Under the pieces are notes generated by a model. It was not told the origin of the DNA. It made no database searches and saw only the letters and a program-made list of their open reading frames with translations. Shown piece by piece: positions 45,760 to 56,688 of a DNA stretch of 64,000 bases. Position 1 is the stretch's first letter, and the number at the start of each line of letters is the position of its first letter. Origin of the DNA: Aegilops tauschii subsp. strangulata. Taxonomy: Eukaryota; Streptophyta; Magnoliopsida; Poales; Poaceae. The position numbers were made by a program, and so were the translations under genes. Location: the NCBI RefSeq assembly GCF_002575655.3, contig NC_053036.3, positions 647,240,736-647,304,735 of the forward strand. The letters run 5' to 3'.

Positions 45760-46030
45760 AAAGATAGCCTTGGCTCATTGGTTGGGCATGTGGTTGTGCA
45801 GCCTAACGACCCGAGTTCAATTCCTAGAATTGACAGGTGATGCACAGGGGTTTTCCCCCATTTATTGAGGATCAAGTTTGGTGTGTGGTGGAACCATACA
45901 TAAAAAAATATCTTGATACCCATTTAAGACAGGTGATGCACAGGGGTTTTCCCCCATTTATTGAGGATCAAGTTTGGTGTGTGGTGGAACCACACATAAA
46001 AAAATATCTTGATACCCATTTAAAAAATTC
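45760..46030 (+). mobile_element. tRNA-derived SINE-like element
   Basis: An A box TGGCTCATTGG (45,771-45,781) fits TRGYNNANNNG. A B box GTTCAATTC (45,815-45,823) fits GWTCRANNC. The 33-nt gap is right for an internal RNA polymerase III promoter. The body after the tRNA-like head contains a 96-bp unit repeated twice. It is not a tRNA gene, since no cloverleaf or CCA-stem fits. The ends are approximate. Confidence 0.6.
45832..46023. repeat. 96-bp tandem duplication in the SINE body
   Basis: 'aggtgatgcacaggggtttt...gatacccatttaa' occurs at 45,832-45,927 and 45,928-46,023 with about one visible difference, so the duplication is recent. Confidence 0.93.
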
Positions 46031-46119
46031 TGAGGGCCATGTTTCTCTTGGTACTCATACTAAAATGGCCGTATGCATCCCTAGTTGGTGCAGAGGCCGG
46101 GGAAGTGAAATTCTCCCCC

Positions 46120-47640
46120 AATTTTAAAGCCCCGCGTCGCCCTCCCACTAGGGCGGCTCAGGTGAAAACCCTAGCCCCTGCCGCCGGGCACGTCCATCCT
46201 CCCCCTCCCCTCCGCCACCGCTAGAGGAGGTCGTCGGGCGAAGCCCCAGGCGGCTGATGGCGGCGGCGGAGGCTCTCTTCCCTCCCACGCCAGATCAGGC
46301 GAGGCGGGTCACCCATGGCGCCGGGGCACTTTTCTCCCCCGATCTGCCTCCCGGCGGCGCGGCTGTTCGTCCTGGGCGACGGCGCAAGGTGGCGGCGTGG
46401 TGCTGGGAGGGGGCGGCAGAGCGGCTAGGCTTCGAGGAAGATCTGGTGGCGCCGGCTGTTCGATGGGCTCGCGGGGTCATGGCGGCCTTGGTCGCGGTGG
46501 CCGGCGGCTGGATCCCGGGGTGGCGGCCCTGGAAGGTGGCGATGGGTGAAGCTCGGGCTTCCCGCAGCGGCATGGCGTGGTGCTGTCCCTATCTAAGGCG
46601 GATCTGCATCGCCGATCTCGTGGTTTTTCCGCGGATTGGTTCAGATTAGAGACGGTGATGAGCGTGCGGGATCCATCTCGGCGGCTCTCGCGGTTTGGCG
46701 AGGTGGGGTGGGAGCCCTCCTCCCAGGCTCTAGTGGTGGCGCATTCAGGCAGTGGCCGGTGCGCCAGGGCTCCTACGGTGGCACTGTTGTTGCGGTTGGT
46801 CGCCGGATCTAGGCAGCTATATCTGCGGCTTTGAAGGCGGTCGAGGCAGTGCACAGGTTGTCGAGTGGATTTCTTGGGACGGATCCGGGTGAAAACTTGG
46901 TCTTCGGTCGTCGGCCAGAGCAGGTGATGACGATGCGTTATCATCGTTTCCTTCATGAAGGCATCATCGAGGTGAAGCTCCCAACCCCACCCAATACCTC
47001 CGGGAGAAAACCTAGATCAGCTGGTCGGATGACGGTGGCATTCATCTGTCGTTACCCCCTTGGGGGCGGCATTCTTGGAGATGCACTCGGGCTCGAGGGA
47101 CCAGCGGATGGCTTCTTCGGTGGAGCGGTGTTTATTTCTACATATTCATGGCGGCGGTTCTCGACGGCATGGTGCAGTGGAGGCTTGGCGTCAGATGTGT
47201 GGCGATGAACATGCGCAGGAGGTCGACGTTGTCTGGCGTTGTGGTGGTGTCGATGGCAGAGAGGCCTGACAAGGTTGATGCGCCAGTACATGCTTTGAGG
47301 ATGGATCGAGGGAAGACGGAGGTGACGACCCTTTGCAGCGTGTGCGTGTGGTACTCACTGAGAGTGCGCCGGACCGGAGTGTTACCCAGTCCCGCCTATG
47401 TGGCTTGGATGGGGCATCCGGCGTTAGATGTTAGGCTTTTGTGTGATGTCTGTTTGGTATTTGGCCCGGACATTCAGCACCCCTTCATCAAGAGGATATG
47501 AGTAGCGACAGGTGTCGTCTAGATGGTGGCCTCGGGCTTACTGTTGTATTAATTTATAAGGTCTTTGTGAATAATATATAATTTAGCCGCATGCATCTCC
47601 CAGATGCAGAGACAGGGTGATTCCTCCTTCTCTAAAAAAT
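46120..47640 (+). mobile_element. Non-autonomous LINE-like retroposon
   Basis: A GC-rich 5' part ('gtcgccctcccactagggcgg...aaaccctagcccc') and a 3' end '...ccagatgcagagacagggtg...cttctctaaaaaat' resemble the short LINE-derived retroposons common in Triticeae that end in an A-rich tail. No RT domain is seen. A GC-biased frame at 46,257-46,649 shows no recognised domain. TSDs are not identified. Confidence 0.5.
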
Positions 47641-47642
47641 AG

Positions 47643-48018
47643 GGGGGTGTTTGTTTTCAGGGACTTTTTTATGTAGGGACTAGAAAAAATCCCTCTTAAA
47701 GACTTTTTTACCAAAGGGAAGGGACTTTTTAGGGACTAAACTAGGCATTTGGGACTAAATGAAGAAGACTCTCAAGGAGAGTCTTTTTGGGACTTTTTCA
47801 ATAATGCCCCTCCATGCACCCATTGGCCCGCCACCCCATGGTGTTGTTTGATTGTTATTTTTCTATATACTAGGGGCAACATGGTCATTTAATAACCTCT
47901 AGGAAGGGACTAGGGACTTTTTAGTCTCTGGAAACAAACGTGGAGGGACTTTTTAGGGACTAGGGACTTTTTAGTTGGGACTAGAAAAAGTCCTAGGACT
48001 AGAGAACCAAACACCACC
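47643..48018. mobile_element. Tourist-like MITE, 376 bp
   Basis: Inverted ends GGGGGTGTTTGTTTTC / GGTGGTGTTTGGTTCTC are flanked by TAG on each side (47,640-47,642 and 48,019-48,021). The interior has many 'gggactttttag' repeats. It inserted immediately after the A-rich tail of the retroposon. Confidence 0.75.
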
Positions 48019-48021
48019 TAG

Positions 48022-48216
48022 GTGTTTAGCTTTTGTAGCTAAGCTTTCCATATTAAATTCTATATAAATTAAATGCATTCATGTATTGATTGATAGTCAT
48101 CATAATATTCTCTCTCCTCTTTAATTGATTTGCCACCTTATTTTTTTGCCTATACGGTGTCCTTGGCACCTGTACACCGCGGAGCACTGGAAGGGCCTAA
48201 AGAGAATGGCTCGTGC
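48022..48216. other. Unassigned insert end
   Basis: This is non-coding and AT-rich, then 'tatacggtgtccttggcacctgtacac'. It is absent from P1, so it belongs to the insertion complex in P3. Confidence 0.4.
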
Positions 48217-49172
48217 ATGGATGGATGAAGCACGAGGTAGGAGTATTCGTGCTGTCGCCCATCTCAAAAGGAACAAAGCATCGCCCCCATCGATCACGCA
48301 AATACGGTAAGCCCAACGATACTAGTATATGCATTGTGCCACTACTATTGGTACACTACACATCGAGTAAAGCATAAACTTTTACACTGCGCTGCACACA
48401 CGACACGGCCTCCTCCTTGCTTTGTTCAAGTTCAAACCATGCATCCATGTCGTCGCCATCTGCATGCAAGCCCATGCTTTTGCTGCATGCCGTCTCTGAC
48501 TCGGACTCCGATAACCAGTTCTTGGTCGAGGCGCCAGCTACCTACAGTGCGCCACACGGCGTCCTAATAATATAACACCGACGATGATTCTTGCCTTGAT
48601 TAACGCTGATCATGTGTGTCAAATAATAATACGTAGCTGGATATCAGTGACCAGTGAGAGTTCCACGTCCATGTGGATATATATGGATAGGAAGAAACAA
48701 TCCATTGCCATCCATGCTGCATGATCTCCATGTGGGGGTGGGGTGGGGGTGGTCCAGCAGGGACTGATGGATCATGGTCATCAAGGGAGGGAATGGGCCG
48801 GGATAGTGTGTGAGCTCAAATGCATGTGGCGCCATGTCAATTATGCCCTGGGTCGACATATGCATGCATGCATCACTCTCACTCATCACTTGCACGCCAC
48901 CTTGCTAGTTTATATCTCCCTTCCCGGGCCAAATGTTTCTTTTACCTCCTGGTCAAGTTCCAGTTAGTCTTCTGTTCTGTTCTCTTCTTCAGCCGAGCGT
49001 ATCTGTCATGAGGATCACCCCCTCGCCTCATCAAACTATTTGCTGACCTGACAAATCTACTTCACACAAAATAGAGTCAAGCTAGTTGTCAGTTAATTCA
49101 CTCATCATCTACCTAAGCTTCTCTGCTCCCTCAAAAAAAAACTAAGCTTCTCTGCTCCTCACCCTCTCTTTC
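48217..49172. repeat. Paralogous block P3, part b
   Basis: The block is collinear with P1 6,235-7,001 and 8,418-8,610. It lacks the Harbinger element of P1: at 48,965-48,985 it reads '...gttccagTTAgtcttctg'. A short local duplication 'ctaagcttctctgctcc' occurs at 49,113-49,157. Confidence 0.88.
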
Positions 49173-49334
49173 TGTTAGAAGGGAGAGAAAGGATTGATGG
49201 AATTGTTGTTGTATTGCTTGAGCCTCGTGGGCATATATATATATATAGGAGTACAATGATCAACTTGGAGTACAAGACAAGCCAGAACAAATCCTAGTCT
49301 ATCTCGTCTTTCCTAATAATCAATATACTCAACA
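49173..49334 (-). repeat. LTR (3') of short element
   Basis: The LTR is 162 bp with a longer 'atatatatatata' than its partner, near 49,234. Confidence 0.92.
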
Positions 49335-50987
49335 TCCCCCCGCAGTCACAACGGTAGCGACGCAGACGGTGAGACTGGAGAAGAATCCGAAGGCAAGCCG
49401 ACGGACAGCCCCCCACAGTCGTAACGGTCGACGCATCGCGGAAGGCGTGGCTGGAGTGAAAACCGACGATGTTGCTCAAGCAAGGTGGTAGCCCTTTGTG
49501 CCGTTTGTTGAGGTAGTCGAGAGCGCAGGTGGTGTAGCCGTAGTCGAAGTAGCCGTGCGGAGAACGCCGTGGTCGATGTTGAGTCGGGGGTCGCCGGTGT
49601 CGAGGTAGTCGCCGTGGAGCCGCGGAAGAAGAGCAGCGGCGGCGGCGGCCTAAGGTGGCGGCGGCGGCAGCTAGAGAAGGAGTGCGGTGGCGGTGCTCGA
49701 AGTAGGCGATAACGAACCCGATGGTGTGACGAAGACCAGCGCGGATGGTGACGTTCCCGCGCCAAGGGAGGCGGCGCGACGCATACCACGGGAAGTCAAC
49801 GCGTGTGGACGACGAAGTGGACCATGGGCCGCCATGCTACGGCCCGAAGGGGCGACGCAGAGGCGGCAGGCAGGTCGGGGTGACGGCTGGAAGACCTCGG
49901 GGCGGCGGTAGGGACCGCGGGCCTCGGCGCGACAGCCCGAAGGGGCGGCGCGACGGAGGAGCGCGGGTCGGTGCAACCGCGAAGACGGCCTCGGGACGGC
50001 GGCGTGGACCGCGTGCCACGCTCGCTATGGCCGCGTGAGGGTCGGTGCGGCCACGGGGACGACCTGGAGCGGACGGCCTCTGGGCGGCGGTGGACCGCGG
50101 GCCGCGGTACTACGGCGCGAAGGGGCGACGCAGCGGTGACGCGGGTCGGTGCAGCCGGGAGAAGAACCACGGGGCGGCGGCGCTGCGGCCCGACGGGGCG
50201 ACGCAGCGAAAGCCCGTTGCTCGATCGGTAGAGGGGCGCGCTGAACTCGGGACGGTCTTCACGGGGCCTGCGGAGGCGCGCGCAACCGACGAGCCAGGTC
50301 GGTCGCACGGCGTAGATGAGGCGGATCGCGGCGGCGGGCGGGTGATCAATCCGATCGCGCGCGAGGTCGGGGACGCCGCTCGGTGGAGGTGCGGTGGCGG
50401 CGGAGTCCGAGATGAAGCCGGCGGCGGCGGGCGGCTATGATTGGCCGCCGCATGGCGCGAGGCCGCCGGGTCGGGGTGATGCAGGAGTCCCGGTCGGAGC
50501 AGGGCGGTGACGGCCGGCGTAGATCGACGGGCGGGCCGTCGTGCGAACGGCGGCGGTGAAGGGCCGCCGCATGACGCGAGGCCGCCGGGTCGGGGCGACC
50601 GGCGGGCCGACGCGCGAGGCCGCCGAGTCGGGGCGACCGACGGGCAGACGCGCAGACGACGTGCGAGGCCGCCGGGTCGGTGAAGAAGCCGGCCAATCGC
50701 ACCGGTGTTGGAGTAGAGGTGCACGGGGTCGACGGCGGCGGTGGGCGACGCAAACCGGATCACATAGACCGGACAACCAAAAAGTAGACGCCGATCAAAG
50801 CGACCGGCGAGAGAGAGAAAACCCGGATCAAAGGATCGGAAAAAAGACTCTCTAGGGCAGCCGGCCAACACGGCCGGCGGACGAACGCGGCCCCCGGCGG
50901 CGGTCATGGAGGCCGACCACCCCGGGGGCGGCGTAGGTGCGGAAGCGGCGGCGGCTAGGGTTTAGGATCGACTTGCGATAGATACCA

Positions 50988-51143
50988 TGTTAGAAGGGAG
51001 AGAAAGGATTGATGGAATTGTTGTTGTATTGCTTGAGCCTCGTGGACATATATATAGGAGTACAATGATCAACTTGAAGTACAAGAGAAGCCAGAACAAA
51101 TCCTATTCTATCTCGTCTTTCCTAATAATCAATATACTCAACA
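50988..51143 (-). repeat. LTR (5') of short element
   Basis: The LTR is 156 bp and close to the other LTR apart from a few substitutions and a shorter TA run. Confidence 0.92.
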
Positions 51144-53373
51144 CTTTCTTTTCTTCCTACGTAATATGCAGGCTTCATGCATGTTTCCACATAATAACTA
51201 TATACGAGTACATTAATCGGTGGCAGTCCGACCAGGCCTGATCTTTTCTTGGTGTTTTATTCGTCACTTTAGCTTTGTCCTAAGTAAGTCGCCTGCATTT
51301 TAAATTTCGCTAAGTCAATTTTCCAACTGTTGATTCTTTTGTCAAGATTTGTGCTGTTTTTTTTTCTTTGTGTTGCTTTGGTTGCTTTTTGACTTGTCCC
51401 TTTTTGGGGTAAGTCAATTTTTCCGTAGGCAGAATTTTTGACTTGTTCCTTTCGGGTAACTCGACTTTTTCTTAGGTTGGATTTTTGACTCGCCCAGATT
51501 GGGGTAAGTTGATTTTTCCATTGGGCTTTAAACCTGTTACGCATTGCTTGTATTTTTTCTGTTTGTGTGCTTTTTCTGCTTTCACTTTTATTTTTAAAAT
51601 TTAGACCGTTTATTTCTACATGGGTATTTTTTTTTTTGCATTTATATGACTGGAATGTAGACACACAGTAACTATACAATATGTGTGTTAATTACAATAG
51701 AGTGTGAAATAGCTCTATTAGTGCAATTTCGGTGCAAAGTTTCGTGCAAGTTTGTTTTTCATTTTCGTTCATTTTAAAGGGTAATAACAATGATGCAGCA
51801 ACAAAAAAAAATAACAATGAAATTCATTATTTCTTAGAAAAAAGTTATTTTGCTTTTTCAGTTTTATTTCATTTTCTTTCTTTTTAAAGGAAAATAGCAA
51901 TGCCACTAATTCATTCTTTCTTAGGATAAATCATTGTTTTATTTTGCTTTAGATTATATTTTATTTTTTCTTCATTAAGGGTTATACCAATGCCACTAAT
52001 TCATTATTACATCTGCCCTGGTTTATTAGTCCTAGTTGTACTTTTGGTCAAAGTTTGACCATATATTTGACTAGAAAGATGTTAATGCATGTCACTGAAA
52101 ATTATATTGTTGCATTTGTATTTAAATGTAGTTTCCAATGATATTATTTTTTGGTACATATAACATATACTTTATTAGTAAAACCATGGTCAAACTATGT
52201 CCCAAAATACGATAGGGGACTAGTAAACCAGGATGGAGGTAGTAGGAAACTTATGTTTAAGAAATTCCTCAGTTTTCTTGCATATTATGGAAAAAGCGCA
52301 TTCTCTGTGTACATTATGTGCAAATTCGTTCAATATGTGGTTTTTTATTTTCTTTCTTCTGGAAGGTTAATACAAATGCCACTCATTCATTCTTCCTTAG
52401 GAAATGTTATTTTTTTGATTTTATTTTGTTTCTTCTTTAAGGGTAATAACAATGACACTAATCCATTCCTTCATAGAAAAAAATTCTCTTTGCAAATATT
52501 CCACTATTATATGATTATTATTTTCATATTATAAGTAAAACACAATTTATGTGTAAACTCTATGCGAATTTCGTCGTTACTAGTTTTACTTATTTAGTTT
52601 TTCTTTTATTTTTGTATTTTCTTCTATAAGGGTAATACCAATGCCACTAATTTATTATTTCTTAGAAAAATTGTATTTTTAGAAAAAGCAATTGTTATAT
52701 GCTTATTCTTGCATATTAAAAAACGCAATTTCGTTGTAAATTGTGTGCATATTAATTAGTATATGTTAAAGATAATTTTCCTTTCTCTTAAAGAGTAATT
52801 TCAATGCCACTAATTCATTTTTTTAGAAACAGAAATTATTTGACAAAAAATTAATTGTTTCTCTTTTTTGCATCTTAGGGCAATACCAATGTTACTAATA
52901 CGTTCTTTTATTGGATTTTTTATAAAAATTCACTATTATATGCTTATTATAGCATATTACAAAAAAGCGTAATTTCCATGAAATTGTGTGCAACTTTTTT
53001 AGTTATTGGTTTTAATTTTTTTATTTTCTTTCTTCTTTAAATGGCAATACCAATTCTACTAATTCATTAATCCTTACAAAACTTCATTAGTTTGAATATC
53101 CTTTAGTTTTTATTCCATTTAATTTTTGCTTTACACGTAATAGCAATGCCACTAATTCATTACTTATTTGGAAAAAATATTCAAAAATTGCACTATTATA
53201 TGTTTATTCTTGCATATTATAAGAAGCAAAAATTATGTGCAAAAATTTCATAATATTTTTTCTTCATCTTGAAGCATAATACCAATGCCACTAATTCATT
53301 CTTTTTTTAAGAATTTCATTACTTTTATTTTGTTTCAATTTTTTATTTCCTCTTAAAAGGTAATAACAACGAC
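51144..53373. repeat. Paralogous block P3, part c, ending in an AT-rich degenerate array
   Basis: From 51,144 to about 51,660 it matches P1 8,608-9,130. From 51,779 it becomes a degenerate array of 'ggtaataccaatgccactaattcattctttcttag' units spaced about 75-190 bp (unit starts near 51,779, 51,889, 51,978, 52,358, 52,441, 52,631, 52,795, 52,880, 53,044, 53,135, 53,277, 53,360). The array resumes right of the MULE at 55,785-55,870. No gene is present. Confidence 0.82.
52010..52242. mobile_element. Stowaway-like MITE
   Basis: TIRs 'catctgccctggtttattagtcc' and, inverted, 'ctacctccatcctggtttactagtcc' are flanked by TA at 52,008-52,009 and 52,243-52,244. The element interrupts one unit of the AT-rich array. 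Confidence 0.88.
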
Positions 53374-53566
53374 CATTTTTAAATAATATACTTTTTAATA
53401 AATTATAGAAATATAACGTCATTTTTTTATTTTATTTTAAATAATGCAGCTTCGTCCTTAGGGAAGCTGACTGCCTCCTGTCAGTCTTGGTAGGGCTGAC
53501 TGGAATCCTATCGGCTTCGGCAAGCCAATTAGGACCCAGTCAGCTTTGGCCAAGCTGACTGGCCAG

Positions 53567-54676
53567 TCAGCTACACGCGGCAACTCTAGTCGGGTCATAT
53601 TCATCGAAATAAGAATCAAATCTGGTCTCAAGCAGCCTATTCTTAGCCCTCCAAGCCTTGCCATAAGAAATTTTGTACTTAAACCTGACGAAGACTTTTG
53701 TTTGGATAGCCTTCACTTCCATCGCTTTGCTCTCCACTATCTCGCTGTAAAGCAACCGAGCAGCATGGACGAAAGGTTGCCATGATCTTGAGGGATATAG
53801 GGAATAAGACAAGTGTGATGAACTAAGTCACTGATGACCCAACTTGTGTCATACTTAGGGAGATAGCCATGCACCCTGGCAGGACAATGTCTGTTCTTGC
53901 GTACCATTGTCCTTGACACCTGAGCCCCCATTTAATGATTGCATCCTTCATAGCTTCCTTGTTGGGGTACATAGCACTTGTCGCGATGTTGTTCTGGTGA
54001 TATTGCCAGGCAGAATCATGGACATCGTTCACGGTCATTGCAGATGAGAAGTCATGATTCCATGATGCAGGATTCGGCACCTCCTCTGTGTTCTCTTCTT
54101 CATTTGACTCATCCGAATCATCGGCATGACCGCTATCACCATATGTATCTTCATCTTCCATCTAGTTTTGCATGTGCCCATCTACCTCGTCAGCGTCCGC
54201 CTCGCCACTGTAATAACCATCGGCATTTCCTCCTGCTACCTGACTACTCTGCCCTGGTTCGTAACCATCATCTCCAGCATTTGACACAAAATTTAACATA
54301 GATAAATGCATCCCTTCACTGCTCTAGCCAGTATCGTAACCACCCACGCCTTTAGGTGCACTGACCTCTCCTTCATGACAGGAAGAACTAAGGAAACATG
54401 ATTGCATCCCCTGCTTTCGCAACCTTGTAACCAGCGCACCCACTGAGAGTCCCGCTTTATTGGCCTCAAATAAAAGTAGACAGTTGAGCTTGACCGGGTC
54501 CACAATGCATGAACACAGATGTTGCGTATTTCAATATTTAGCCCTAAACATCTTGTCAACCATTCTGTCAACTGACTAGCAGACCATGTTTGAGGCACCT
54601 CTGTGTACTGAAATTCACTCGGATCAGTTCCCATCTCATTTGTTCGGACAACACCGGGGCCATAGTAAAAAAACAA
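53567..54676 (-). pseudogene. mudrA: mudrA N-terminal region, catalytic core deleted
   Basis: This is the MULE transposase on the minus strand in broken frames. N-terminal part: TDPSEFQYTEVPQTWSASQL and LRPIKRDSQWVRWLQGCESR (54,293-54,676). Acidic linker: DDSDESNEEENTEEVP. Start of the MuDR domain: SSAMTVNDVHDSAWQYHQNN and MYPNKEAMKDAIIKWG (53,823-54,161). Then CPARVHGYLPKYDTSWVISD and HHTCLIPYIPQDHGNLSS, then AIQTKVFVRFKYKISYGKAW (53,567-53,812). The DDE transposase and SWIM zinc finger that should follow are absent; the frame runs into the TIR. At least three frameshifts are present. Confidence 0.85.
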
Positions 54677-54746
54677 ACTTCATTACATCCGACATCTCTG
54701 CTGACCTAAAAATATTCAACATGGACAACTATTAAGCAGCTGGATC

Positions 54747-55131
54747 AACTAAAAATATTAGCACACCTAAATATTTGACATTTAAATATATTACAGGATA
54801 CTACCGGAAACAACTAAAAATATTCGCACTCCTAAATATTTGACATCTAAATATATTACGGAATACTATCAGAACAACTAAAAATATTCGCACACCTAAA
54901 TATTTGACATCTAAATATATCACGGAATATTACTGGAGCAACTAAAAATATTCACACACCTAAATATTTGACGTAAAAATATATTATGGAATATTACCGG
55001 ACCAACTAAAAATATTCGCACACCTAAATATTCGACATCTAAATATATTACAAAATGTTGCCGGACCAACTAAAAATATTCGCACACCTAAATATTTCAC
55101 ATGTAAACATATTACCGAATACTACTGGATC
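54747..55131. repeat. Six-copy ~63-bp tandem repeat inside MULE
   Basis: Six units begin 'caactaaaaatattcgcaca' at about 54,747, 54,811, 54,875, 54,939, 55,003 and 55,067, each with 'cctaaatatttgacatctaa'. They lie in the 5' non-coding part, between the mudrA frames and a Gly-rich coding stretch (55,203-55,330). Confidence 0.9.
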
Positions 55132-55202
55132 AACAATGACAGAGATAAACGTCAGTTGAATCTTACCCTTGAAGCATGTGAAGCAATGAAGAACGACGGC
55201 CT

Positions 55203-55330
55203 TCAATCGCCGGAGCCGGAGCCTCCACCACCTCCACCACCCCCATCACCACCACCTCCACCTACACCACCTCCACCACCACCACCAAAATGCTCACAAC
55301 CATCACCACGAGATATCCCATCATGAGATC
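55203..55330 (-). pseudogene. Gly-rich stretch, possible mudrA 5' exon
   Basis: Minus-strand frame SHDGISRGDGCEHFGGGG followed by a long Gly run ending GSGSGD. It lies upstream of the mudrA frames and could be a 5' exon. It could equally be a simple GGT/GGC repeat with no coding role. Confidence 0.3.
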
Positions 55331-55793
55331 GAAGTTTCCCTTGCCTCCCCCAACCCTCTAGAATGCAACTACGGTGGAAAATGGGCGACAAATCGGCTAA
55401 GTTTCGTGTATAAATTAGAGTGTTTTCGGGTGGGGAGAGAAAGAAAGAAAGAAAGAAGGAAAGAAGAAGAATGGACGAGGAAGAAGGGGGGCGCGCGGCG
55501 GCTAGTGGATTCTCAACCACCTGTCGGTTATGCCGAGGTCGACTGGGCCCTGTCGGTCAGGGCCATGCCGACTGCATGGCACCAGGCCGAGTGGCCGCGG
55601 GTGACATGGTTGAGCCAATGGTTGGCTTGCACGTGGAAGATGGGCCACTTATTGGCAGCGTCAAGGCCGACTAGGTCCAGTCGGCTTCCCCAAGGCCGAA
55701 GTTGTATTATTTTTAAAAATAAAATAAACGGCGTAATGTTTCTATAATTTATTAAAAACGTGTATTATTTTTAAAAAATAGCATAACAACTCC

Positions 55794-56688
55794 ACTCTTA
55801 TTCATTCTTTCTTAGAAACTCATTGTTTTGATTTTGTTTCAGTTTTATTTCATTTTGTTTGTTCTTTAAGGAAGCTTTTATACTTGGTGAAACTTTGGAA
55901 GAAAGGGAGGGACAACCCCTTTCCTCTCGTTTCCTCTAGAAACAGACTTTGCGTGAGGTCAACCCCTGTGTCGTGGATTTCGACCACCCTTCTTCCTTTC
56001 TCCTCCACCGGCGCTGCCGGTCGGAGTGGGGGAGGAAGGAGGGTGTGTCCGTGTGTAGTGGTAGTTTTCTCCTTCTTTTCTTCTCCCTGCCAAATAAAGC
56101 GGCGGCCAGATCCGGATCCATCCCGTCTCTTCCTCAATTTTATCCCCCTCTCGTTCACGGTGTTGAAAGTGGGGCGTGGTTCCTATGGTGGCACCGTTCG
56201 CGTCGTGTCAAATGATATTATATTGTGGGAAGGAAAGAACAGTAAATAATGAAATAAAATATGTATCATGTCGTGTCAAATGATATTTTTGATATTTTTA
56301 ATGTGGGTATATTTCTTCATAAGCTTAGTCAAAGTTTACTAAGTTTGATTCTTTTTTTTTAGAAAATTGGATAAGAGCCTACATTTGTTTTTGACAAAAA
56401 AACATTTTTTCGAGGCAAAATAATAAGGGCCACGGTGGTTCTTGGACGGGCCGGCGAGCTGAGAACTGGGCCACACTTGTCTCGCCAACCCCTCCGAGCC
56501 GGACTGGGCTTGCTTTTGGTCACAGCCGCACACCTCCCTTCTTCCCCTCCATCCTCACTCTCGTCAGCCGCCGCCACAAACCCTCCCTTCTTCCCCTCCA
56601 TCCTCACTGCTGCTTTGGCCAACCCCGGAGCAACCCCAAGCGGCGGCGGCGGAGATCAACGGTGCGGTGTTGGGGACAAGATACGAAG
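55794..56688 (+). promoter_or_regulatory. Upstream region and 5' UTR of the DUF6598 gene
   Basis: The array tail ends near 55,870. What follows is GC-richer, unique-looking DNA. 'cgtgtcaaatgatatt' occurs twice (56,205 and 56,270). A 27-bp pyrimidine-rich direct repeat 'cctcccttcttcccctccat' lies at 56,535 and 56,583, just upstream of the ATG, and is probably 5' UTR. No clear TATA box is visible. The segment 56,410-56,520 has a diverged copy at 62,670-62,790. Confidence 0.4.

Larger units (their letters stand above)
49173..51143 (-). mobile_element. Short non-autonomous LTR retrotransposon
   Basis: LTRs 49,173-49,334 and 50,988-51,143 (about 160 bp, TGTTAG...CAACA in plus sense) are flanked by a perfect TSD CTTTC (49,168-49,172 and 51,144-51,148). 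On the minus strand the PBS TGGTATCTATCGCAAG follows the LTR at 50,987, and GCGGGGGGA precedes the other LTR as polypurine tract. The 1.65-kb interior is very GC-rich with long Pro/Arg frames but no gag or pol motif. P1 at 8,602-8,612 is the empty site with a single CTTTC. Confidence 0.92.
53374..55784 (-). mobile_element. Mutator-like element (MULE), internally deleted
   Basis: Long terminal inverted repeats of about 140 bp are present. The left, 'taataaattatagaaatataacg...' onward, matches the inverted right '...cgtaatgtttctataatttatta'. The flanks AACAACGAC (53,365-53,373) and AACAACTCC (55,785-55,793) agree at 7 of 9 positions, as expected for an old 9-bp Mutator TSD. The interior encodes only the N-terminal part of mudrA. 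Confidence 0.85.

Noticed and set aside
45771..45823. Possible tRNA gene
   Set aside because: A and B boxes fit, but the flanking sequence does not fold into a cloverleaf with an acceptor stem. SINE head is the better reading.
46257..46649. 130-codon plus-strand frame
   Set aside because: It lies in the GC-rich 5' part of a LINE-like retroposon. The opposite strand is equally open and no domain is recognised.
50110..50907. 265-codon Pro/Arg/Ser frame in the short LTR element
   Set aside because: It is open because of extreme GC content, overlapping frames on both strands are also open, and there is no recognisable motif.
54747..55131. CRISPR-like array
   Set aside because: The repeats are contiguous, with no unique spacers, and lie inside a eukaryotic MULE.
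55420..55747. Plus-strand frames right of the MULE Gly-rich stretch
   Set aside because: They cover a simple (GAAA)n-like run and the MULE terminal repeat, with no supporting homology.
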